From: Rubrobacteraceae bacterium | Lineage (GTDB): Bacteria > Actinomycetota > Rubrobacteria > Rubrobacterales > Rubrobacteraceae | Length of the DNA stretch: 7,402 nt | Assembly (NCBI GenBank): GCA_030447045.1 | Contig: JAUJMB010000077.1 | Location: 1-7,402 of the forward strand | Reading direction: 5' to 3' | Shown here: positions 1 to 4,976 of the stretch, piece by piece | How positions within the stretch are numbered: position 1 is the first letter of the stretch | Layout: each line of letters opens with the position of its first letter | Program-made: the position numbers and the translations under genes | Notes under the pieces: model-generated | The model's input: only the letters and a program-made list of their open reading frames with translations | Databases searched by the model: none | Told to the model about the DNA's origin: nothing

Positions 1-1
1 G

Positions 2-793
2 GCCATCTACGCGCTGCGCGACACGACGGGCACCGTGGACTCCCTCCCCCTCATAGGCTCCTCCATCGTCTCCAAAAAGGCCGCCACGGGCGCGGGCCAC
101 CTCCTCTACGACGTAAAGCGGGGCTCCGGCGCGTTCATGAAGACGCCGGAGGAGGCCCGCGACCTCGCCCGCCTCCTCGTCCGCCTCAGCGAATCCATGA
201 ACATCCGCGCCTCGGCCGTCATAACCGACATGGACACACCTCTGGGCAGCGCCGTCGGCAACGCCCTCGAGGTCGACGAGAGCGCGCGCTTCCTCAGGGG
301 CGACCCCGTCCCCGAAGACCTCGCCCACGAGGCCCGCCTCGTCGCCGCCCGGCTCCTCGAGCTCAAGGGCGAGAAGAACCCGGAGGAGAGGGTCGAGGAG
401 GCCCTCTCCTCCGGCGCGGCCTACGAGCGGCTGGAGCGCTTCGTCCGCGCCCAGGGCGGTGCCCCCGGTGCTCTGGAGAACCTGCCCGTCTCGGGCACCA
501 TCCGGGAAGTTTCGGCCCCCCGCTCGGGCCACGTCACCGGCTTCGCGGCCCTGGGGGTGGGCAGGGCCGCCCTCGTCCTCGGCGCCGGCCGCGAGAAGAA
601 GACCGACAGGATAGACCCGGCCGCGGGCGTCGAGCTCCTGGCGAAGCCCGGTGAGCGCGTCGAGAGGGGCGACCCCGTGGCCCGCCTCCACGGCGACCGC
701 CGGACGGAGGAGGCCGAGGGGCTCATCCTCGAGGCCCTCGGGATCGGCGACGAGCCCCCCGCCCCCGCCCCTGCTATCCTGGACAGCCTGTGA
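2..793 (+). CDS. deoA: Thymidine / pyrimidine-nucleoside phosphorylase, C-terminal part (5' end outside window)
   Basis: This is the last 263 codons of a family of about 430-440 residues; the reading frame is open from base 2, so the gene starts upstream. The enzyme cleaves thymidine (and uridine in the Pdp subgroup) with phosphate, giving the free base and (deoxy)ribose-1-phosphate in the cytoplasm. The visible sequence opens with the pyrimidine-binding stretch: Tyr-Ala-Leu-Arg followed by SLPLIGSSIVSKK, whose Tyr, Arg, Ser and Lys match Tyr168, Arg171, Ser186 and Lys190 of the E. coli enzyme. DVKRGSGAFMKTPEEAR and the TDMDTPLGSAVGNALEV segment are also typical. The last ~100 residues form the family's C-terminal domain (SGHVTGF, LGAGREKKTDRIDP, KPGERVERGDPVARLHGD), ending in a Pro/Ala-rich tail. 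Residues separating thymidine phosphorylase from Pdp are mostly upstream, so specificity is open. The family assignment is secure. Confidence 0.93.
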   Translation, partial: AIYALRDTTGTVDSLPLIGSSIVSKKAATGAGHLLYDVKRGSGAFMKTPEEARDLARLLVRLSESMNIRASAVITDMDTPLGSAVGNALEVDESARFLRGDPVPEDLAHEARLVAARLLELKGEKNPEERVEEALSSGAAYERLERFVRAQGGAPGALENLPVSGTIREVSAPRSGHVTGFAALGVGRAALVLGAGREKKTDRIDPAAGVELLAKPGERVERGDPVARLHGDRRTEEAEGLILEALGIGDEPPAPAPAILDSL

Positions 794-798
794 AAGGG

Positions 799-932
799 AG
801 GTTTCAGGCTTCAGGCTACAGGCATCAGGTAAGGGGGGCGACGCGCCGGCCGGACCATGCAACCGGGCACTCCCGGCGGGTGGCGCGTTCGCGGCAGCCT
901 CACTCCCCGACACCTGAAACCTGGAGCCTTAA
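799..932. repeat. Fold-back repeat element with heptamer arms between the two phosphorylase genes
   Basis: The left arm (803-830) is four tandem 7-mers: TTCAGGC, TTCAGGC, TACAGGC, ATCAGGT. The right arm (912-925) holds two copies in reverse orientation, ACCTGAA and ACCTGGA, plus a degenerate third (GCCTTAA). AGGTTTCAGG at 799-808 is the exact reverse complement of 913-922. Nested inside are ACGCGCC (841-847) with GGCGCGT (882-888), and a small hairpin CCGGG-CACT-CCCGG (863-876). G-run 833-838 can pair with CCCC at 905-908. The whole stretch can therefore fold as one long imperfect hairpin. It fills most of the gap between deoA and deoD and has no convincing coding capacity. It could be a dispersed non-autonomous element or a structured RNA; the sequence alone does not decide. 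Confidence 0.75.
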
Positions 933-940
933 GACGACCG

Positions 941-947
941 AAGGGAG
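941..947 (+). promoter_or_regulatory. Ribosome binding site of deoD
   Basis: AAGGGAG ends five bases before GTG at 953. It supports that start over the upstream in-frame ATG at 857, which lies inside the fold-back repeat and would add 32 residues not found in the family. Confidence 0.75.
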
Positions 948-952
948 TCGAC

Positions 953-1666
953 GTGAGCCCTGTTCATGTTCGCGCCGAGCCGGGGGATTTCGCCGAGAGC
1001 GTCCTCCTGCCCGGTGACCCGCTGCGGGCCAAGTACATAGCCGAGAACTTTTTCGAGGACGCCCGGCAGGTGACCGGGGAGAGGGGAATGCTCGGGTTCA
1101 CCGGGACCTACAAAGGCAGGGCGGTCTCGGTGCAGGCGACGGGGATGGGGTGCCCGAGCGCGTCCATCGTGACCGAGGAGCTCATACAGCTCGGGGCGAA
1201 GAACCTGCTCAGGGTGGGCACCTGCGGGGGGTACGACCGGGACCTGCAACTCGGCGACCTGATCGTGGCGACCGCCGCAACCCCCCAGGACGGGACGGTC
1301 TCCTCGATCACCCAGGGCGTCCCCTACGCGCCCGCGGCCCACTTCGACCTCGTCCACGCCGCGCACCACGCCGCGGAGAGGGCCGGGAGGCGGACCTTCG
1401 TCGGGCCCATCGTCTCCTCGGACCTCTTCTACGACCCGACGGAGAGCCCGGAAGAGCTGTGGGGGAACCTCGGGGTGCTCGCGGTCGAGATGGAGGCGGC
1501 GGCCATCTTCACGATAGCCGCGATGCACCGCGTGCGGGCCGGCTGCCTGCTCACGGTCTCGGACACCATAGGCGCAGAGGTGGTCAGGATCGGCGACGAG
1601 GAGCTGCGCGGCGCCGTGGACAACATGATGGCGCTGGCGCTAGACACCCTCAACGCCTTAGACTAG
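953..1666 (+). CDS. deoD: Purine nucleoside phosphorylase, hexameric DeoD type
   Basis: Predicted 237 residues, against about 239 for E. coli DeoD, with collinear motifs. It would phosphorolyse purine (deoxy)nucleosides to base plus (deoxy)ribose-1-phosphate in the cytoplasm. Visible residues include His5 (the neighbour-subunit His4 in E. coli), GDPLRAKYIAE with Gly21 and Arg25 at the phosphate site, Arg44, the TGMGCPS turn, and RVGTCGG with Arg87 and Thr90 (Ser in E. coli). VEMEAA (Glu179, Met180, Glu181) binds ribose and SD (Ser203, Asp204) holds the catalytic acid. Arg219 probably corresponds to E. coli Arg217. The GTG start is chosen from the ribosome binding site and the family N-terminus. 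The gene lies downstream of the pyrimidine phosphorylase, so the pair would cover both nucleoside classes. The Ser-to-Thr change at position 90 is conservative. Confidence 0.95.
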   Translation: MSPVHVRAEPGDFAESVLLPGDPLRAKYIAENFFEDARQVTGERGMLGFTGTYKGRAVSVQATGMGCPSASIVTEELIQLGAKNLLRVGTCGGYDRDLQLGDLIVATAATPQDGTVSSITQGVPYAPAAHFDLVHAAHHAAERAGRRTFVGPIVSSDLFYDPTESPEELWGNLGVLAVEMEAAAIFTIAAMHRVRAGCLLTVSDTIGAEVVRIGDEELRGAVDNMMALALDTLNALD

Positions 1667-1728
1667 GAACCTTCCGGGGAGCGGCTGAGAGGGACCGCCT
1701 CCCGGCGGCAGAGGCTTAGGGAGATGGT
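1667..1728 (+). other. Short deoD to bchN-like spacer with hairpins and a ribosome binding site
   Basis: This 62-base spacer contains CCGCC-TCCC-GGCGG (1695-1708), a perfect five-pair hairpin. An alternative, larger bulged stem pairs GGAGCGG with CCGCCTCC around a CTGAGAGGGA loop. AGGGAG at 1718-1723 stands five bases before the TTG start of the next gene. No T-run follows the hairpins, so I do not call a terminator. Transcription probably continues from deoD into the next gene. Confidence 0.45.
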
Positions 1729-3021
1729 TTGACGATCCTCAACGAGTCGGGGGTACCGGACGTCCTCCACCCGCTGCACGCCGTAAACGGCCTGGCGGGG
1801 AGGCTCTCCGGGACGCTCGTGATCGTCGTCGGCATGCGCTCAGAGGCCCACGTCGTCCGGTCGTTCTTCGGCGGCGAAGCGGCGGGCCGGGTCTCCTTCG
1901 CCGTTCTCGACCCGGAGGATCCGCCGGGCCAGGGCCAGCTCGCCGGCCTCGCCGTCGACGCCGCCGGGGGACGCGCGGCGGCGGTCCTGCTCGTCGCGGG
2001 CCGGACCGCCGCGGCCCTCGGTGTGGACGTGGGCTTCGAGGCCAGGCTCGCCGCCCGGAAATCCGGCCTCACGGTCGCGGCGGTGGACGCCGACGCGCCC
2101 TACGCCACCCCCGGCGTCCTCTCGACCGACCTCGAAGACCGCGTCCTGGCCGCCCTGGTGGACCTCTGTCCCAAGCGGAGGACCTCGGAGCTCGTCGAGG
2201 CCGCCTCCCAGGCCAAGCGCGGCCGCTTCTTCGGCCTCGGGGGCAGGGGCAGGGAGCGGCCCGCCGAGCAGGGACGGCCCGTGGTGCTCTTGGGCGGTGC
2301 GCTCTCGCCCGGATCGGCCGCGGGCCTCGTCGCGGAGCTCGCCCGGGCCGGCGTGGAGGCCGCCGGCGTCGTGCCCTCCACCGGGGACGACCTGCCGCCC
2401 GTGGGCGAGGGGACGGTTGTCGGGGTCATCGACCCGAACCTCGGGGCGGCGGCGGGCGCGGCCCGCGAGCGCGGCGGCAGGGTGGTCAGGACGCTCATGC
2501 CCATAGGGGTGGACGGGACCGCCCGGTTCTTGCAGGACGTGGCCGAGGACGCCGGGGCGCGGACGAGCGAGGTGATGCGGGCGCGTTCGGTGTGGGAGGA
2601 GCTCGGCGCTCTGCGGGGCCGCGTCAGGGGGAAGAGGATCTTCTTCGCCGGCGACACGGGGTACGAGCTACCGCTGGCCCGTTTCCTGGCCGACGCCGGC
2701 GCGGTGGTGCTCGAGGTCGGCGCCCCGCGGCTGGACCGCAGGTTCCTCGCCGAGGAGCTGCAGGCGCTCGGCTCGGGGGTGGACGTGGTCGTCTCCCCGG
2801 ACTGGCGGGGCCAGATGGCGCGCATAGAGGACTCCAACCCGGACGTCGTGATCGCGAGCGCCGGCCTCCACGCCCCGCTCGTCGCCCGCGGCCACCTGTG
2901 CCGGGGGTCGCAGGACTTCGTCAAGGCCGGCCTGCACGGCTACGAGGGGGCCAGGCGCATCCTGGAGCTCCTGGCCCGGACCTTCGACCGGGCCGAGGCC
3001 CTCGACGCTTTAAGCCTGTGA
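1729..3021 (+). CDS. BchN-like nitrogenase-fold protein lacking the Fe-S cysteine ligands
   Basis: 430 residues, close to BchN/ChlN, the N subunit of DPOR. Similarity to remembered BchN sequences spans the protein. LHPLHAVNGL (13-22) lines up with the FCPISCVAWL motif, and VIVVG (31-35) with the strand before TKTCGY. ARLAARKSGLTV and then LEDRVLAALVDLCP match RLEAEIGIPIVV and EDTVLAAMAARCP. Near the C-terminus, NPDVVIASAGLHAPL and HGYEGARRILELLAR match RPDLVVCGLGLANPL and HGYEQAGDLAELFAR. The three cluster cysteines (Cys26, Cys51, Cys112 in Rhodobacter capsulatus) fall on His14, Glu39 and Arg92, and the 25-residue spacing of the first two is kept. A normal NB [4Fe-4S] cluster therefore seems impossible. 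The TTG start follows a good AGGGAG site, and the BchB-like partner begins 10 bases downstream, which suggests co-translation and a complex. Function is unknown. Protochlorophyllide reduction is unlikely as drawn. Confidence 0.8.
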   Translation: MTILNESGVPDVLHPLHAVNGLAGRLSGTLVIVVGMRSEAHVVRSFFGGEAAGRVSFAVLDPEDPPGQGQLAGLAVDAAGGRAAAVLLVAGRTAAALGVDVGFEARLAARKSGLTVAAVDADAPYATPGVLSTDLEDRVLAALVDLCPKRRTSELVEAASQAKRGRFFGLGGRGRERPAEQGRPVVLLGGALSPGSAAGLVAELARAGVEAAGVVPSTGDDLPPVGEGTVVGVIDPNLGAAAGAARERGGRVVRTLMPIGVDGTARFLQDVAEDAGARTSEVMRARSVWEELGALRGRVRGKRIFFAGDTGYELPLARFLADAGAVVLEVGAPRLDRRFLAEELQALGSGVDVVVSPDWRGQMARIEDSNPDVVIASAGLHAPLVARGHLCRGSQDFVKAGLHGYEGARRILELLARTFDRAEALDALSL

Positions 3022-3031
3022 GCGGGCCCCC

Positions 3032-4285
3032 TTGAGGCTCCTCAAGGACGTCTACGAGGGCCCGGGGAGCCACGGCATCCTGCGGCTGGCCGCGGGCGTC
3101 GGCGGCGTCCACGCCGTGCTGCGGGCGGCGCCCGGCGAGGCCTACATGCCGGCGCTCTACGGCTCGCGGGAGCGGGACGGCGTCGCGTTGCCGGTCACGC
3201 TGAGCCCCCTGCAGGAGGGGCGCAGGGAGTCCTACGCGCCGGGGGATCTCTCGCAGGACCTTCAAGGCGTCGTCCGGCGACACCCCGGGGTGGAGGCCGT
3301 GATCCTGGCCCGCTCGGAGGCCGCGCTCCTCGCGGAAGAGGAGCTCCCGACGACCTCCCTCCAGCCCCCCGGTAACCGCGACCCCGCGCTCGTGACCTGC
3401 GCCTGGGAGAGGCCCGGCATGGGCGAGACCGAGGCGGCGGACCTCGCGCTCGAGGACCTGGTCAGGACGCACGCCCGCAAGGGGCTGGAGCGCAGCCCGT
3501 ATCCCACGGTCAACCTCTTCGGCCCCCCGGTCTTCGGGCCTGGTGCCGCGGCCGAGTACGATGAGGTCGAGCGGCTCCTGAACCTCGTCGGGGTGGAGGT
3601 GAACACGCGCGTGCCGCTCGGGGCTACGGTCGAGGGGCTGCGCCGCCTCCCCCGCGCCTGGGGCAACGTGCTCCTCTACAGGGAGGTCGGCGAGTCGGCG
3701 ACGCTCCGCTTGCAAGACGATTACGGCCTCGGCAGGGTGACCACGCCCATGATCGGGGCCGCCGGCACGGGGGCGGCGCTGCGGGCCATCGGGGAGCTCT
3801 GCGAGCTCGACCCGAAGTTCGTGGAGCGGACGGTCTGGTCGGAGCTCGCCCGCACCTCGAAGCTGCCCTGGTACGCCCGGCTCCGGCCGCCGGAGACCTT
3901 CGCCAGCGTCAGGGTCGCCGTCTTCGGGGACTTCACCTACCCCTTGGGCCTCGGGTACGCCCTCGCCCGCGAGGTCGGCCTCGACGTCGCCGCGTGCGGC
4001 ACGTACCTCACCCACCTCGAACGGGACTTCCTCTTCCACGCGCAGACCTTCACCGAGGGGGGTTTCGTCGAAGACGACCCGGAACGTGTCGCGAACAAGA
4101 TAGTGGCGGCCCGCCCCGACCTCGTCGTCGGGACGGAGCTGGAGAGGGCGGTCGCCAGAGACCTGGACGTCCCCTTCCTGCCCCTGTGTTACCCGGCGGG
4201 GGGCCGCCCCTTCGTCGAGAGCCCCCTCATGGGCTACAGGGGCTCCAGCATCCTCGCCGACAGGCTCGACGAGGCGCTGGGGTAA
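3032..4285 (+). CDS. BchB-like nitrogenase-fold protein, short form lacking the C-terminal domain and key acids
   Basis: 417 residues, against about 510-525 for BchB/ChlB. The TTG start is supported by an ungapped N-terminal match: RLLKDVYEGPGSHGILRLA aligns with KLTLWTYEGPPHVGAMRVA. Further matches are VNLFGPPVFG, LLNLVGVEVN, PLGATVEGLRRLPRAWGNV, LPWYAR, VRVAVFGDFTYPLGLGYAL (family RVFVFGD) and SPLMGYRGSSIL (family SPQMGFEGANVL). The protein stops just after that motif, so the ~100-residue C-terminal domain of DPOR B subunits is missing. The Asp36 cluster ligand is Glu36 here, and the conserved Cys95 region (ALTCTAE) reads LARSEAA. The proposed catalytic Asp274 in the WYSRSVDS motif aligns to Pro286 in WYARLRPP. 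It most likely forms a heteromer with the preceding BchN-like protein. No ribosome binding site is obvious in the 10-base gap, so translational coupling is likely. The reaction is unknown. Confidence 0.8.
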   Translation: MRLLKDVYEGPGSHGILRLAAGVGGVHAVLRAAPGEAYMPALYGSRERDGVALPVTLSPLQEGRRESYAPGDLSQDLQGVVRRHPGVEAVILARSEAALLAEEELPTTSLQPPGNRDPALVTCAWERPGMGETEAADLALEDLVRTHARKGLERSPYPTVNLFGPPVFGPGAAAEYDEVERLLNLVGVEVNTRVPLGATVEGLRRLPRAWGNVLLYREVGESATLRLQDDYGLGRVTTPMIGAAGTGAALRAIGELCELDPKFVERTVWSELARTSKLPWYARLRPPETFASVRVAVFGDFTYPLGLGYALAREVGLDVAACGTYLTHLERDFLFHAQTFTEGGFVEDDPERVANKIVAARPDLVVGTELERAVARDLDVPFLPLCYPAGGRPFVESPLMGYRGSSILADRLDEALG

Positions 4286-4415
4286 GGGGGTGTCGGGGTA
4301 CGGGTTTTGGGCCGCTCGTTGCGCGGCTTGGTCTCCCCATTCGGCCCGTCGTTTGCGGGGTGAGAGTGTTGGGCGCGGGCGGGTTTCGAACCCGCCCCTA
4401 CGGGGGGTCTCGGGT
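4286..4415. other. Intergenic region with several hairpins after the BchB-like gene
   Basis: No coding sequence is evident. GCCGC (4311-4315) pairs with GCGGC (4323-4327), followed by TTGGTCT, a weak candidate terminator for the upstream cluster without a real T-run. CGGCCCG (4342-4348) is the reverse complement of CGGGCCG (4430-4436), bracketing the palindromic repeat described separately. The + strand is noticeably richer in G and T here than in the genes. Confidence 0.4.
4377..4405. repeat. Palindromic extragenic repeat
   Basis: Arms GGGCGGGTT (4377-4385) and AACCCGCCC (4389-4397) are perfect reverse complements around the three-base loop TCG. Directly after comes CCCC-TA-CGGGG (4395-4405), overlapping the right arm and giving an alternative fold. 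The pattern GTAGGGGCGGGTT..AACCCGCCC resembles short extragenic palindromes I recall from many bacterial genomes. There is no T-run, so it is not a classical intrinsic terminator, though it could affect mRNA stability or 3' ends. Confidence 0.7.
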
Positions 4416-4443
4416 CTGACGGTCTGTTTCGGGCCGGTATAAT
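4416..4443 (+). promoter_or_regulatory. Sigma-70-type promoter for a leaderless transcript
   Basis: A perfect TATAAT stands at 4438-4443 in very GC-rich surroundings, with CTGACG (4416-4421, four of six matches to TTGACA) 16 bases upstream. The ATG at 4453 begins ten bases after the last base of the -10 box, so transcription should start at or within about three bases of the start codon. There is no Shine-Dalgarno-like sequence between them. Confidence 0.7.
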
Positions 4444-4452
4444 CTTCGCTCG

Positions 4453-4725
4453 ATGGGCATTCGAGACTTTATCCAGTTGTTGGCGGAGCACCGGGAGCGG
4501 TTGGCCGACGGGCTATCCGAGGAGGAGCGCGAGGAGATCCTGCGCGAGGCCGAGACGATGGTCGGGATGATAGACGCCGCCGTGAGGGAGCTCGAGTCCG
4601 TCATAAAGAACCGGCGCGTGAACCTTCCGGAGGAGCACGCCCTCCGGTTCGCCCAGGACGTCTTTCGGCACCTGCGCGAAGAGGAGGAGAGGGTGAAGGC
4701 CGAGGTCCGTGGGGCCGACGCCTAG
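4453..4725 (+). CDS. Small charged helical protein, function unknown
   Basis: 90 residues; I do not recognise the family. It is rich in Glu and Arg and poor in Gly/Pro, with long helix-like stretches (EEEREEILREAETMVGMIDA around 24-43, and HLREEEERVKAEV near the end), so a helical bundle or short coiled coil is likely. It has no signal peptide, membrane segment, cysteine or histidine cluster. ATG 4453 is the only usable start: upstream the frame has no start codon before a stop (4417-4419). The promoter lies almost directly on the start codon, so the mRNA is probably leaderless. It stands alone, about 170 bases after the BchB-like gene and 250 bases before htrA. Codon composition in the main body matches the neighbouring genes. 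It is most likely a real, monocistronic gene. Confidence 0.75.
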   Translation: MGIRDFIQLLAEHRERLADGLSEEEREEILREAETMVGMIDAAVRELESVIKNRRVNLPEEHALRFAQDVFRHLREEEERVKAEVRGADA

Positions 4726-4887
4726 CGGCCAGGTCGGGTGACGCCGGTAGAGGGCGGAGGGCGTTCGGGACGGGTCTCTACGGGGATCTCGCCGGTTGGT
4801 GGCAGGAGAACTCGCCCCGGTCCCGGCCGGGCCCTCGCTCCCCTTCGACGGCCGATTCTCCTACGGCGGCCCGGGCGGGGGAAGTAC
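4726..4887. other. Non-coding stretch between the helical protein gene and htrA control region
   Basis: GTAGAG (4747-4752) pairs with CTCTAC (4776-4781), and the stem can extend by CC/GG around one mismatch, making a ~40-base hairpin shortly after the upstream stop codon. CCCGGCCGGG at 4822-4831 is a ten-base palindrome. A forward frame open from 4796 overlaps htrA and looks like chance. No T-run terminator is visible. Confidence 0.35.
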
Positions 4888-4918
4888 GGAAACGGACCAT
4901 CCGTTTCTTTCGTATAGA
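4888..4918 (+). promoter_or_regulatory. Putative ECF-sigma promoter with overlapping 19-bp operator for htrA
   Basis: GGAAAC (4888-4893), 17 bases, then CGTA (4911-4914) resembles extracytoplasmic-function sigma promoters (GGAAC or TGAAAC with CGTA/CGTC). TATAGA at 4913-4918 could instead serve as a sigma-A -10 box. Overlapping the -35 is a perfect inverted repeat, GAAACGGA-CCA-TCCGTTTC (4889-4907), the size of a dimeric repressor site. The predicted leader to the TTG start is about 55 bases. Confidence 0.5.
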
Positions 4919-4959
4919 CTCTGTGTAGAACAACGCGCCAGGATCGGGCGGGCGCCCAC

Positions 4960-4966
4960 AGGAGGT
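4960..4966 (+). promoter_or_regulatory. Strong ribosome binding site of htrA
   Basis: AGGAGGT is the best Shine-Dalgarno match noticed in the window, ten bases before the TTG at 4977. It decides that start, which also gives a complete lipoprotein signal peptide. Confidence 0.8.
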
Positions 4967-4976
4967 ACGCAACGTC

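Noticed and set aside
803..830. CRISPR-like short repeats
   Set aside because: The 7-base units are directly tandem with no spacers, so this is not a CRISPR array.
857..952. Upstream ATG giving a 32-residue longer DeoD
   Set aside because: The extension is translated from the fold-back repeat, matches nothing in the family, and a ribosome binding site precedes GTG 953.
1670..1723. TPP-riboswitch-like words (GGGGAGC, GGCTGAGAGGGA, TTAGGGAG) between deoD and the bchN-like gene
   Set aside because: The stretch is only about 55 bases and lacks the GAACCTGAUC and following pyrophosphate-sensor segment of the TPP aptamer. The neighbouring genes have no thiamine role.
2921..4039. Long open frame on the - strand, 372 codons
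   Set aside because: It is antisense to the BchB-like gene, a common result of high GC at third codon positions. Its product is low-complexity Arg/Pro/Gly/Glu sequence with no recognisable motif.
1729..4285. Reading the pair as nitrogenase NifD/NifK or chlorin reductase BchY/BchZ
   Set aside because: The specific motifs (HGYE..ELLAR, YEGP start, PLGA..LRRLP, SPLMG) fit BchN/BchB best. There is no P-cluster or FeMo-cofactor cysteine/histidine pattern.
4375..4400. T-arm-like GCGGG-TTCGAAA-CCCGC on the - strand, suggesting a tRNA
   Set aside because: No matching acceptor stem, anticodon arm or D-arm can be built on either side; the resemblance follows from the palindrome.
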